64,000 nt of DNA from Acidobacteriota bacterium (GTDB taxonomy: Bacteria; Acidobacteriota; Terriglobia; Terriglobales; Acidobacteriaceae), in contig JABCZI010000009.1 in the NCBI GenBank assembly GCA_013289765.1, positions 181,009 through 245,008 on the forward strand. Direction: 5' to 3'. The number at the start of each line of letters is the position of its first letter. Within the stretch, counting starts at the first letter, position 1. The position numbers and the translations under genes were made by a program. Below are positions 44,787 through 53,317 of this stretch, in pieces. The notes beneath the pieces were generated by a model. It made no database searches. It was not told the origin of the DNA and worked only from the letters and a program-made list of their open reading frames with translations.

Positions 44787-44827
44787 CCCACTCTAAATTT
44801 CGCAAAGAACCCGAAATTTAGAATGGG
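44787..44827. repeat. hairpin downstream of the OCH-like crotonase
   Basis: CCCACTCTAAATTTCG (44787-44802) pairs with CGAAATTTAGAATGGG (44812-44827) at 15 of 16 positions, loop 9 bases. It lies 36 bases past the crotonase stop. It may end transcription or be a dispersed repeat; related GCCCACTC stems are at 45806 and 46511. Confidence 0.7.
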
Positions 44828-44862
44828 CCACCCGGCCTAACGCCCAGTACGTTCGGTGCGCT

Positions 44863-45666
44863 TTATGCGACCTTTTCTTTCTGAGCGACAGGTTCACTCT
44901 TGGCTTGCATTGATTTGACGAGAGCGGCTGCCGACGCTCCCTCGAGCGACAGTCCATAGCCCACTTCCCGGATAATGCGTTCTTTCAAGGGTTGAATGAA
45001 ATGTACGCGGGTATTGCGGCGGGTGACTTCGGGAGCCTTCAAGTACAAGTTGGCCAATTCCCGCGCTCGAGTGAGCGCCTTACCGTTCGGCACAACTTCG
45101 GCAACCACTCCCCATTCGTGCGCGGTTTTCGCCGTGATCGGTTGGGGGTTGAGAAGGAACGCCTCGGCGCGTCCCGCTCCGGCGCGATAACTCCAGGTGG
45201 TAAAGATTCCGTCGCCGGGCGCAACGCCCTGGGAGAAGTGGGCCACATCCTCGAAAGTCGCGCCCTCCGCCGCCACAATTACACTGGCAAGTAGCGCGTA
45301 GTCTGAGTGCACGTGGGCACGTCCCTCGATTGCCGCGATGACTGGGACGCGTATGTTGGTTATGTTTTCCAAAGCCTGAACACCTTCATCGTGAACCTGG
45401 CTCCAGACGCCGGGATCAGCGGCGTTGCCGAAGGAGGACCAGTCAACGTCAGTAATGAACTCCCCACCGGCGCCCGTAAGGATAACGATTTTGTTCGCGC
45501 GGTCCTGTGAAATTCGGTAGAAGCCATCGACAAATTCCGTATGAGATTGCGCGGTCATAATGCAAGGCCCGCCGTTGGTGTGGACTTCGGCAACCAGCAC
45601 GCCTTTGTCATCTCGCGTCAGCTTTAGGTTGTGATAAGCATTGAAGTAGTCACTCTGAAGTTGCAT
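44863..45666 (-). CDS. crotonase-fold hydrolase resembling 6-oxocamphor hydrolase
   Basis: The 267-residue protein is a crotonase (ANKIVILTGAGGEFITDVDW, IRVPVIAAIEGRAHVHSDYA, GVAPGDGIFTTW). It resembles Rhodococcus 6-oxocamphor hydrolase, a C-C bond-cleaving retro-Claisenase, more than enoyl-CoA hydratases. The residues known to act in that enzyme have counterparts H42, H120 (EGRAHVHSD), H143 (FEDVAHFSQG) and D152 (APGDG), and the two Glu of hydratases are absent. The alignment is from memory. A beta-diketone substrate is thus plausible. Repeats surround the gene; no co-directional partner shows a direct link, although Tag follows upstream on the same strand. Confidence 0.8.
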   Translation of the reverse strand: MQLQSDYFNAYHNLKLTRDDKGVLVAEVHTNGGPCIMTAQSHTEFVDGFYRISQDRANKIVILTGAGGEFITDVDWSSFGNAADPGVWSQVHDEGVQALENITNIRVPVIAAIEGRAHVHSDYALLASVIVAAEGATFEDVAHFSQGVAPGDGIFTTWSYRAGAGRAEAFLLNPQPITAKTAHEWGVVAEVVPNGKALTRARELANLYLKAPEVTRRNTRVHFIQPLKERIIREVGYGLSLEGASAAALVKSMQAKSEPVAQKEKVA

Positions 45667-45840
45667 CGTATTTTCCTTTCTGTGTTGCCATGACTGCGTT
45701 CACCCGAAGGTGTTATTGCGAGGACTGGTGGCGCACTCGGGCCGGTTTTAGGTTGAGTGGGGATGTTTCCGTCCGATTACGGAGATTGTAGAACTCGAAG
45801 GGTCGCCCACTCAAGCCAGATTTAACCTGGAAGGTGATAT

Positions 45841-45917
45841 GGGGACAGGTATACGGGATCGACGGGCCGTTCACTAATTCTGCTGCCGAGAAATTGCGGT
45901 CAGTCCCGTACGTCCCA
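45841..45917. repeat. GGGACAG-class hairpin repeat, copy C
   Basis: GGGGACAGGTATACGGGATC at 45841, a middle TCACTAATTCTGCTGCCGAG, and CAGTCCCGTACGTCCC near 45901-45916. The arms have more mismatches than in B. It ends six bases from the tag stop codon. Weaker CCCACTCAAGCC stems lie just before it (45751 and 45807). Confidence 0.75.
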
Positions 45918-45922
45918 GTCTT

Positions 45923-46498
45923 CTAATGCTGCCGGATCTCCCGATAACGGAAACAATCGACAAGGTGGTCGTTTACCATTCCAACCGCCTGCATGTACGC
46001 ATAAACGACCGTCGGTCCGACGAAGCTGAACCCACGGTGCTTGAGGTCCTTGCTGAATGTGTCGGATTCGTGCGAAGTCGCTGGAATCTGCCGCGTTGAC
46101 TTCCATCGGTTAAGCTTGGGCCGTCCCTCAACAAAACGCCAGCAATAGGAATCGAAACTCCTGAACTCCTCCTGGATTTTGAGGAATGCGCGTGCGTTGC
46201 GCACGGCGGCTTCGATCTTCATCCGGTTGCGAATAATCTCCGGATCAGATATCAGCTTCTGGATCTGTCTCTCGGAGTAGTGCGCGACTTTCTCCGGATC
46301 GAATTTGTCGAACGCGCGGCGATACCCTTCCCGCTTTTTCAGCACGAGCGACCAGCTCAATCCGGCCTGCGCGCCTGAGAGCACGAGAACCTCGAAATGT
46401 TTGCGGTCATCGTGAACGGGGACACCCCACTCCCGATCGTGATATTCGACCAGCAGCGGACTATCTGCGCTGGCCCAGGAACACCGCTTAGTAGTCAT
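45923..46498 (-). CDS. tag: DNA-3-methyladenine glycosylase I
   Basis: Tag removes 3-methyladenine from alkylated DNA. The 191-residue protein shows the family signatures RCSWASADSPLLVEYHDREW at the N-terminus (C-W and H in the zinc site), VLSGAQAGLSWSLVLKKREG, and the C-terminal GFSFVGPTVVYAYMQAVGMV with the NDHLVDCFRY zinc ligands. The ATG at 46498 is preferred over 46516 because conserved sequence starts there. It stands alone between catabolic genes, flanked by repeats. Confidence 0.95.
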   Translation of the reverse strand: MTTKRCSWASADSPLLVEYHDREWGVPVHDDRKHFEVLVLSGAQAGLSWSLVLKKREGYRRAFDKFDPEKVAHYSERQIQKLISDPEIIRNRMKIEAAVRNARAFLKIQEEFRSFDSYCWRFVEGRPKLNRWKSTRQIPATSHESDTFSKDLKHRGFSFVGPTVVYAYMQAVGMVNDHLVDCFRYREIRQH

Positions 46499-46510
46499 AG
46501 TTGAAAGGGC

Positions 46511-46543
46511 GCCCACTCAAGCCAGGTTTTGACTTGAGTGGGC
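46511..46543. repeat. GCCCACTCAAG hairpin
   Basis: GCCCACTCAAG (46511-46521) and CTTGAGTGGGC (46533-46543) form a perfect 11-base stem with an 11-base loop, in the 61-base gap between the tag start and the alpha/beta hydrolase stop. Related to the stems at 44787 and 45807. Confidence 0.75.
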
Positions 46544-46559
46544 ATGTGTCCAATGTGCT

Positions 46560-47270
46560 TTACGCTGCTGCCTTGGCTTCTTGAACTGCTTTTGCGGCAG
46601 AACGGATGACATCAATCACCACATCCGGGTGGGAGAGCATGGGGACGTGGCTGCTGGCGACCTCCGTCACTTTGGCGCCCATGCGCTTCGCAAAGAACCG
46701 TTCCAAATCGGGGTGGACGGTGTGGTCGTTTTTGCCGACGATGTACCAGCTTGGCTTCGACTTCCAAGCGGTTCCGCCGGCTTTCGCGTTGAACAAGTCG
46801 GGTTTGGGGACGCCCTGAGTCGCCCAAACGAGTTTCTGTTCCTGCTCCGAAAGATCTCCGCAGAAGTATTTCGTACCCTCGGGACGAAGCCAGATACGTC
46901 CATCCACGACTTCGATGTGGGAGAAGACGTCTGTCGTTGGGAAGTTGGCCTGCTGTGTCTGCGATGTCTCATCGGCGTCCGGAGCGAGGGCGCAGATGTA
47001 AACCAGCCCGGCAACGCGATCGTCGGTTCCGGCGCCGGTGATGACGCTGCCGCCGTAGGAGTGGCCGACGAGGATGACAGGGCCGCTGACCCGCCCGATC
47101 GTTGCTTTTGTTAAGGCGACGTCCTCTGCCGTTGTGTTGAGGCCGTACTGAGCAGCAATACACTCATACCCCTCCGCCTGAAGGGGAACGATCAGCTTGG
47201 TAAAGCACGAGCCGTCGGCCCAGAGCCCGTGGCAAAAAACGATGCTGGGTTTGGTTTGCGTAGGTTTCAT
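46560..47270 (-). CDS. alpha/beta hydrolase, cytoplasmic member of a pair
   Basis: The 236-residue protein has the alpha/beta-hydrolase nucleophile elbow GHSYGGSVIT with its Ser, an oxyanion stretch FCHGLWADGSCF, and a late His in ASSHVPMLSHPDVV. It resembles small salicylate-esterase/MenH-like hydrolases (KNDHTVHPDLERFFAKRMGA). No signal peptide is present. A close relative with a signal peptide lies at 49589-50356, three genes away, so the two arose by duplication. Substrate unknown. Confidence 0.88.
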   Translation of the reverse strand: MKPTQTKPSIVFCHGLWADGSCFTKLIVPLQAEGYECIAAQYGLNTTAEDVALTKATIGRVSGPVILVGHSYGGSVITGAGTDDRVAGLVYICALAPDADETSQTQQANFPTTDVFSHIEVVDGRIWLRPEGTKYFCGDLSEQEQKLVWATQGVPKPDLFNAKAGGTAWKSKPSWYIVGKNDHTVHPDLERFFAKRMGAKVTEVASSHVPMLSHPDVVIDVIRSAAKAVQEAKAAA

Positions 47271-47341
47271 TTTGTTCTCCTTTCACACACTCTAAAAAGC
47301 TTGCGACCGCGTGGTTGACACTGCGCACCGCTACGAACTGA

Positions 47342-48175
47342 CTACGTTTCAAGCAGCGTGCCGAGTACCTCGGGCCAGTGAGTTTCGAAGTCGCTGTCCC
47401 GTTGCAGTCCGCGTTGCAACACATTCTGGACTCGCTGCTGCGCTTCAGGCCATGTCAGTGCAGTCTCAAACGAGGTGATGGCGTCGAGGAGCTGGTCGGC
47501 GGACGGCAACGAGACCTGGTTGACGAGCTTCTTCGCGGCGGCGAGGGCACGCCGGTCGAAGGAGGCAATCCGGCGCGCGAGTGCATCGACGAAGCCGTCC
47601 AGCTCGGCGTCTGGAAGTGCCCGGTTGACGTAACCGTATCGTTCAGCGGTTTCGCCATCGAAGTCATTGGCGCTGAGAATGACTTCGAGCGCCCGGCCGC
47701 GGCCTACTAGATCGGGGAGACGTTCCGCACCGCCGCCTCCGGGATGCAATCCCACTCCGACTTCGGGCTGGCCGAGTCGCGTGTTCTCGCGCGACGCGAA
47801 GCGCATGTCGCAGGCGAGAACGAACTCGCTGCTCACGCCCCGGACACAGCCTCGGATCTTCGCGATGCTGACTACCGGGGACTTGGTGAGGCGCACGAAT
47901 GTATCCAGCAGGATCGGGAGGCTCGAAGCCCCGACAGCAGTCATGACGTTCCCTAGCTTGCCAGTCAAATCAAAGTGGGAAAGGTAAAACTCGGGGTTCG
48001 CGCTTTCGAATACGACGACCCGCAGGCTCGGGCTGGCGTCCATCCGGGCGAGCAGATCCTGTAGAGCTTCGAATATGCTGGCGTCTCCGATGTTGAAAGG
48101 CGGATAGTCGAACACAACCCTCCAGAACGCAGACGTTTCCTCGATGACGCGCACAGGCGCTGCTGATTCAGTCAT
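47342..48175 (-). CDS. enoyl-CoA hydratase/isomerase-family protein
   Basis: The 277-residue protein (MTESAAPVRVIEETSAFWRV) has the crotonase pattern: VVVFESANPEFYLSHFDL, KSPVVSIAKIRGCVRGVSSE (oxyanion hole), FVLACDMRFASRENTRLGQP, EVGVGLHPGGGGAERLPDLV. The ATG at 48175 is chosen as conserved sequence starts there. One of the paired hydratase glutamates is visible (QPEVG), the other is not, so it may be an isomerase or hydrolase. It is unrelated to the OCH-like gene at subfamily level. CoA-ester catabolism is the likely context. Confidence 0.88.
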   Translation of the reverse strand: MTESAAPVRVIEETSAFWRVVFDYPPFNIGDASIFEALQDLLARMDASPSLRVVVFESANPEFYLSHFDLTGKLGNVMTAVGASSLPILLDTFVRLTKSPVVSIAKIRGCVRGVSSEFVLACDMRFASRENTRLGQPEVGVGLHPGGGGAERLPDLVGRGRALEVILSANDFDGETAERYGYVNRALPDAELDGFVDALARRIASFDRRALAAAKKLVNQVSLPSADQLLDAITSFETALTWPEAQQRVQNVLQRGLQRDSDFETHWPEVLGTLLET

Positions 48176-48274
48176 AACTCGCCTCCTGCTTGGACCACGA
48201 TTGAGCACCAGCCTAAGCTCACGTTATCCTTTTCGCAGAAACACACCCGCGACCATCTCAGAATCTTGGGCATC

Positions 48275-48766
48275 TCAGCCTGCGGCATTTCGTAAGAGAT
48301 TCTCGACTTTGCTATCCAAATCCCGAGCGACCTCTAGCGCGTCGCGATTCCCATAAGGAGCTAAGAGGCTCGCCATCCTGTCATATGACAGATGCACGCC
48401 ATCGCCGCGCTCATCCACCAGGACGGTAACCGGCGCGTAGGAGCCCGCGTCTGGAACATGTTTGGCCATTTCCTTCATGATGAGAGGATTGCCAATGACG
48501 AAGCGAATCATCTTCGGAGTCTCGCGGCCCGTTTCTTTCCGCAGAATCGCGCCGTGATCCAACTGCATAAACAGCATCAGCCCTACTGTGCTCAGCCCTT
48601 TCTCAACTGCGCTTTTCAGCTCTGCAAAAGAGCGGGCTTGGTGAGTTGATCTCTCAAATTCAGCCATATCCGGATGACCGATAGCGACGTTCACACCGGC
48701 TATTACTTCATCGAACGCCTTAGAAGTCGTCAGAGTGAACCTCTCTACCTCGATTTTTCTTATCAT
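48275..48766 (-). CDS. DUF302-family protein
   Basis: The 163-residue protein follows the DUF302 pattern, opening IEVERFTLTTSKAFDEVIAG and continuing KSAVEKGLSTVGLMLFMQLD, RFVIGNPLIMKEMAKHVPDA and PVTVLVDERGDGVHLSYDRM. DUF302 proteins are single-domain and of unknown role, though often near redox or stress genes. Its start codon touches the stop of the dienelactone-hydrolase gene (48766/48767), so the two are one transcript. Confidence 0.85.
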   Translation of the reverse strand: MIRKIEVERFTLTTSKAFDEVIAGVNVAIGHPDMAEFERSTHQARSFAELKSAVEKGLSTVGLMLFMQLDHGAILRKETGRETPKMIRFVIGNPLIMKEMAKHVPDAGSYAPVTVLVDERGDGVHLSYDRMASLLAPYGNRDALEVARDLDSKVENLLRNAAG

Positions 48767-49504
48767 CTAATAAGATCTCTCCGCAACCTCTGAATCCACC
48801 AAAAGTCGCCTCAGTTGTTGATGTAGAAATTCGCTCGTCCGACCGTTGGCAAGGTGAGCCGCCGCGGCGTTGTAATGCGCCCCATTATAGCGAGAGAATG
48901 CATGATTCTGACCCGGGTAGCTGTAGACCGTCGCGTTTGGTTTTTTAGCGAGTGCGGCTTTGATCGCAGCTTGTGCAGCCTTGGAAATGAACTCATCCTC
49001 CTCAGCCAGGTGCATTAGAACGGGCACATGAAGCCCCTCGACCTCTCCGAGATATTTCTCAGTATCGGCGCCGTGATACCAGACCGCGGCGTCGATGCCG
49101 TCGTTGCGCACGGCTGTCATGAAGACCATCAGCGCGCCGAGGCAATAGCCGAGCAACGCAACCTTGCCGTTGCATTCCGGGAGATTGCGTACTGCGTCGA
49201 TGGTGTCCTTTATGTCCCTTACACCCGCATCCCTGTCATAAGACGAATAGAGGCGAAGGCCGTGTTGCCAGTCGGCCTCGGAGGTGACGTTTAGGTCGAC
49301 GCCTGGCTCCTGCCGCCAATATAGGTCTGGAGCGACCGCGAGGTAACCTTGTTCCGCCAATTCATCGCAGTGCTTGCGAATGTCGGCGTTCACCCCGAAC
49401 AGTTCCTGCAGAACGACAACGGCGGGAGCCGGTACTGTCTTCGGTCGCGCGATATAGGCAGAGAACACGCCGTCGTGCCCTTCTATAGTGATGTGATCTT
49501 TCAT
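48767..49504 (-). CDS. dienelactone hydrolase-family protein
   Basis: The 245-residue protein is a carboxymethylenebutenolidase-like alpha/beta hydrolase: VVVLQELFGVNADIRKHC (Glu that holds the Cys), the nucleophile Cys in LLGYCLGALMVF, an acid near EEDEF and the His in GQNHAFSRYN. Such enzymes open lactones in aromatic degradation, and many paralogues have wider ester activity. The gene is upstream of and abuts the DUF302 gene. Confidence 0.92.
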   Translation of the reverse strand: MKDHITIEGHDGVFSAYIARPKTVPAPAVVVLQELFGVNADIRKHCDELAEQGYLAVAPDLYWRQEPGVDLNVTSEADWQHGLRLYSSYDRDAGVRDIKDTIDAVRNLPECNGKVALLGYCLGALMVFMTAVRNDGIDAAVWYHGADTEKYLGEVEGLHVPVLMHLAEEDEFISKAAQAAIKAALAKKPNATVYSYPGQNHAFSRYNGAHYNAAAAHLANGRTSEFLHQQLRRLLVDSEVAERSY

Positions 49505-49588
49505 TATGCACTCCTGAGACGGTCACTTTCATCTTTCATCCGCGCCTCCGCCGATATCGTCAGGATCGGCGGAGGCGCGGCTGAGGAG

Positions 49589-50356
49589 TTACTGGTTTGT
49601 GTGTGCGGAGGCAGCCCCTTCGATGAGCTTGGCTGCTTCCTTCGGGTGAGACATGTAGGCCACGTGGCTGGCATTCACTTCGACCGTCTTTGCATTGGCG
49701 CGCTTCGCCATCATGCGTTCCTGCTGGGGATTGATTGACCGGTCTGAGCTGGCCACCATGTAAAAGGTCGGCTTGTTCTTCCAGGCGGGACTCGTGACCT
49801 TATGGGTGAATGAGTCGGTGGAGATCGGCACCTGCGATATAGCCATGAAGTGAGCCTGGGCCGCTGGAATGTCCGCTGCGAAGTCGGCAACGAAATGGTC
49901 TTGCTCTATCCACCAGTTGCCGTTGCTATCTGGTTTGAATGCCTTGGAGGCTTGTGGCACCGCTGTTTCGATCGACGCGCAGCTCTCACCTTCATCGAGC
50001 GCAAATGCGGCGATGTAGACCAGCGCCGCAACGTTTGGATCATTGCCGGCCTCGGTGATGATCGATCCGCCGTAACTGTGGCCAACCAGAACCACCGGCC
50101 CGCCCATAACATCGATTGCAGCCTTCGTGTACTTTTGGTCGTCGGCGTACGAGGTCTCGGGGGGCTGCGCTATCGACACGGTGTAGCCATCCTTCTCAAG
50201 GATCTTGGCGACGGCTTCCCAGCCAGAGCCGTCGGCGAATGCGCCGTGGACCAAAACGACGTTTTTAATGCCAGTCGGCACGGGGCCCGCTGCGGCAGCA
50301 TTTAGAGCCGCACCCATCAGCGCAGCAACGATTGCAACCCAGTAAGTCTTCTTCAT
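49589..50356 (-). CDS. exported alpha/beta hydrolase, second member of a pair
   Basis: The 255-residue protein has a signal peptide (YWVAIVAALMGAALNAAAA) followed by the same layout as the gene at 46560: VVLVHGAFADGSGWEAVAKI, GHSYGGSIITEAGNDPN (Ser nucleophile), AAFALDEGES and the His in VNASHVAYMSHPKEA. So the same fold acts outside the cytoplasm here. The start at 50356 matches the signal peptide. It is followed upstream by an AraC regulator gene on the same strand, 269 bases away. Confidence 0.9.
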   Translation of the reverse strand: MKKTYWVAIVAALMGAALNAAAAGPVPTGIKNVVLVHGAFADGSGWEAVAKILEKDGYTVSIAQPPETSYADDQKYTKAAIDVMGGPVVLVGHSYGGSIITEAGNDPNVAALVYIAAFALDEGESCASIETAVPQASKAFKPDSNGNWWIEQDHFVADFAADIPAAQAHFMAISQVPISTDSFTHKVTSPAWKNKPTFYMVASSDRSINPQQERMMAKRANAKTVEVNASHVAYMSHPKEAAKLIEGAASAHTNQ

Positions 50357-50625
50357 GAGTATTGTCCTCTCTGGTTTGAGCTTCAGCGAATCGTGCATTG
50401 AGCCTCAAACTTGCAATGGAACATACCCGGAAACGAGCACGACACTCTTGAGAATATGAACCACTTTTGTGGATTCCTGCTTCAAAGGTGCAGTGAAGAC
50501 GGGCGAAAAGATACTTCAGGTCTGAGTTCAGTGCGAAGACTCCAGCGGAGTATCAAATCGGCGATACCGCATTTACAGGGAAACCTGGCTCAACACCTTC
50601 ACCGGAGTGGATTTGAGCGTGGGAT

Positions 50626-51567
50626 CTATTCCTGTGATTGAAGGGATTTCCCTTTTGATATTTCGACGAAAATCCTGCGGCCTGAGTGTTCGCGCCTCCA
50701 TTTTGCCGGAGTCGCACCAACGAGGTTTGCAAACGTCCGAGTAAGGGCAGCTTGATCAGAAAATCCAGCCTGCGCAGCAATTTCCACCAACGAGTTATTG
50801 GTTTCCGATAAAAGGGCCTTCGCGATCTCGACGCGCTGCAGAATCAGGTAACGATGTGCGGAGGTGCCAAACGATCTCCTGAACGATCGCGCAAAATGGC
50901 TGACTGAAAGCCTACATTCCTCGGCAAGTGTTTCCAGTTTTACTTCGCCGTCCAAGTGCTCCTTGAACAATTCCACAACGCGGCGCCTTTGCCACGGCGC
51001 CAGACCGCCTTTGAACTGCGAAATAGCTTCAGGAGTCTGACCATACTGCGCGACAAGGTGCGAACAAATCGTCATGGTCAGAGAATCCATGAACAATTGA
51101 GAGAACATCTCCGGCCTATTCAGGCATGGCAGGATCAGTTGCGTCAGGTGATAGACGGCGGGGTCGGAAGTTCCATAAACGCAGTGGAGACGCTTAACTC
51201 TGGGCATTCTGGCGTCGTCGGTAAGGGAATCCAGGGTTGCACGCGGAACGTGGTAGTGGATCCAGTCGATCGGGCCTGGATTTCGAATACTCGAATTCGA
51301 TTCCAGGTCGCACATTGCGACCCCGCCCACTGGCCATGCCCCCGTCTTTGTGTACTTGCCATCGGTCCAAAGTTCCCAATCCCCGGAATTCGCATGATTT
51401 AGATGAACCGAAACAACGTAGGCCTTTTCAGAAGGGATGGACGCAGTGCGCTCCGGGATGCCGCTCCGTGCAATCAGCCGAGTAATCGCCATTTGCGGCC
51501 GGACGACGGAAACCGCAGAATCGATGGCTACATGGGGCGGTTGGTTCATGGTGAAATACTTCGCCAT
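50626..51567 (-). CDS. AraC-family transcriptional regulator
   Basis: The C-terminal 100 residues have the double helix-turn-helix of AraC/XylS proteins: LETLAEECRLSVSHFARSFR with RSFGTSAHRYL, then ALLSETNNSLVEIAAQAGFS with DQAALTRTFANLVGATPAKW. The N-terminal domain has SVHLNHANSGDWELW and GGVAMCDLESN, a ligand-binding region. The ATG at 51567 (MAKYFTMNQPP) gives 313 residues, a typical length; an earlier start at 51741 adds 58 unconserved residues. It is divergent from the TetR gene, and the 248 bases between likely hold both promoters. Confidence 0.9.
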   Translation of the reverse strand: MAKYFTMNQPPHVAIDSAVSVVRPQMAITRLIARSGIPERTASIPSEKAYVVSVHLNHANSGDWELWTDGKYTKTGAWPVGGVAMCDLESNSSIRNPGPIDWIHYHVPRATLDSLTDDARMPRVKRLHCVYGTSDPAVYHLTQLILPCLNRPEMFSQLFMDSLTMTICSHLVAQYGQTPEAISQFKGGLAPWQRRRVVELFKEHLDGEVKLETLAEECRLSVSHFARSFRRSFGTSAHRYLILQRVEIAKALLSETNNSLVEIAAQAGFSDQAALTRTFANLVGATPAKWRREHSGRRIFVEISKGKSLQSQE

Positions 51568-51815
51568 CTGCGTACCATATGCGCTTGCTTGGGCTTCAGA
51601 CGGCGGCGCGGAATTTCGATTCTGTTCGCGGGTGTGAGTTTTATTCACGGCAATCTCCAGCGGAAGACGACCGGCCATCTTGAATGGCTTCAAGAATACC
51701 ACCCCCAGGTGCATTTGTTTCGTCAGCTTACGTAAGAGCATTATTGTGATCGGAAATCACAAATTTAGTGCGTTTCGACAAGCCATGAACGAATGGTTCG
51801 TCGCCACATCGGAGA

Positions 51816-52415
51816 ATGTCTCGTGCTGAGCGTCAGGTCGCGCATCGAGCAACCAACACCCGCGAGATGCTCCTTCTCTCAGCCGGCAAACTGTTTCAGA
51901 AAGTTGGTTATCCGGAAGCGAGCATTCAACGGATCGCCGCTGCCGTGAATGCGCCTAAGGGAACTTTTTACAACTATTTCAGGAGTAAAGAAGAACTTGC
52001 CTCCATACTCGTCGATCGCCAATTTACCGCTATCTATCAATCACTGCTTCTAGCGCCGGGAGAGAGCGCGCACGATCAACTGAAGCATCATTTCGAGTTC
52101 TTGGCCATGGAACCGCCGATGATCGAAATAGCTCCACTCCAATTGCTTTCGATTTTCGCTGCCGAGGCTCCAGCAATCCCGCCCGATATCGGGCAAAGAA
52201 TTGCCGATGGCATACACGTATGGGATAGGCAGTTGGGTGAGCTCATCTCACTCGCTCACATTGAGAAAGGAAGCACCGTCGCGCAAGACTCCGCCAAACT
52301 AGCGTTACTCTTAACAACGTGTTGGTTCGGGGCGAGCGTTCGCAGAAAGTCGGATCCATCTCTAAAGCTTGTGGACGACTTTCTTCCCTCCTTGCTCCGC
52401 TGGGGTGTCCTTTGA
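51816..52415 (+). CDS. TetR-family transcriptional regulator
   Basis: The 199-residue protein has the N-terminal HTH of TetR proteins (NTREMLLLSAGKLFQKVGYP with EASIQRIAAAVNAPKGTFYN) and a helical effector domain. GGAGA lies just upstream of the ATG. The most likely targets are itself and the AraC gene or catabolic genes nearby; no operator is evident beyond the A+T-rich 51740-51790 stretch. Confidence 0.93.
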   Translation: MSRAERQVAHRATNTREMLLLSAGKLFQKVGYPEASIQRIAAAVNAPKGTFYNYFRSKEELASILVDRQFTAIYQSLLLAPGESAHDQLKHHFEFLAMEPPMIEIAPLQLLSIFAAEAPAIPPDIGQRIADGIHVWDRQLGELISLAHIEKGSTVAQDSAKLALLLTTCWFGASVRRKSDPSLKLVDDFLPSLLRWGVL

Positions 52416-52468
52416 GAAGAGTTGGCCTCAGGAATTGGAAGAATGTAGGGAATGTGGGGACGGAATGT

Positions 52469-52532
52469 GGGGACGGGCGGATTGTTCACTAATTTGCTGC
52501 GCTAGAAATTGGGGTCAGTCCCGTCAGTCCCG
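52469..52532. repeat. GGGACAG-class hairpin repeat, copy D
   Basis: GGGGACGGGCGGATTGTTCA, then CTAATTTGCTGCGCTAGAAA, then GGTCAGTCCCGTCAGTCCCG. Its centre matches copy B closely; its arms have diverged. An extra TGTGGGGACG unit lies just upstream (52454-52463). Confidence 0.75.
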
Positions 52533-52565
52533 TTCCCCGTCGGGACTGATCCTCACAGCCATTGA

Positions 52566-53114
52566 ATGATAGGGCGAGATTACATTGTGCTCGACCACGC
52601 CCGTGCCTACTGGCACGAAGCTGGACATGTGTTGGTCGCAAGAAGACTGGAGGTGCCCGTCACTGGTGTCATTTACACCAATTTGAAGCGTCTTCCAGAT
52701 GGCCGAGTATCCGGCAATTTACTGACGGTCTATTACATGACGAGGGAGCCGAATCCAGAGCGCAGGGCAGCAGAAGAAGCGCAGTGGGTTCGCTTCTTTG
52801 GGGTCGAGAAAGTTTGCACTTTGGGGGCAGCTGGCATGGCCTCCGAAGAAATGTATTCGGCTCCAGCGCAACTGGCATTGGAAGATGGAGAACGCATTAA
52901 GGTTCGGACCAATGGGACACGGACGATTCAAGACTTCTTACCTCAAGCCTCTGAGATCTTGAGAGCAAACGCAGAGACGCTGAAGGCACTAGCAGCGCGT
53001 CTCATTGTAAACGGAGGACGTGTTTTTGGTCAGATAGGGTTGAAGCCCGTTCTACCACAGATGGAGTGGATAATGACGATCAATGAAATTGACAGCATTT
53101 GCGGCCCTCGTTGA
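52566..53114 (+). CDS. stand-alone FtsH/M41-peptidase-like protein
   Basis: The 182-residue protein has a metalloprotease HEAGH at residues 17-21 (YWHEAGHVLVARRLE) and AAGMASEEMYS near residue 88, which reads like the GGRAAEEL segment of FtsH peptidase; D107 is in the place of the third metal ligand. Thus it resembles the M41 peptidase domain without the AAA ATPase and without membrane helices. It may be a small zinc protease with its own substrate, or bind zinc only. The predicted start is ATG 52566, just after repeat D. Confidence 0.7.
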   Translation: MIGRDYIVLDHARAYWHEAGHVLVARRLEVPVTGVIYTNLKRLPDGRVSGNLLTVYYMTREPNPERRAAEEAQWVRFFGVEKVCTLGAAGMASEEMYSAPAQLALEDGERIKVRTNGTRTIQDFLPQASEILRANAETLKALAARLIVNGGRVFGQIGLKPVLPQMEWIMTINEIDSICGPR

Positions 53115-53317
53115 TCTTCGATCTTCCACTTTCGTCTTCCTGTGGCGAGAAAATTAACGGAACTCAACGTGATGTGCCAGTATTTCCAAACACAACGTCA
53201 ATTTTCGCATGATCCGCTCAGCCCTGCGGTTGACGTTCAATCTCAAGGCAAGAATAAGCCGAGGCCCCAGGGAGCGAGCAGCAAGCGGCCAACTAGCTTC
53301 GAGGTCATCACATTGCC

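Noticed and set aside
44013..46543. Clustered hairpins as a possible CRISPR array
   Set aside because: Copies are far apart with genes between them, are palindromic themselves and lack regular spacers or cas genes.
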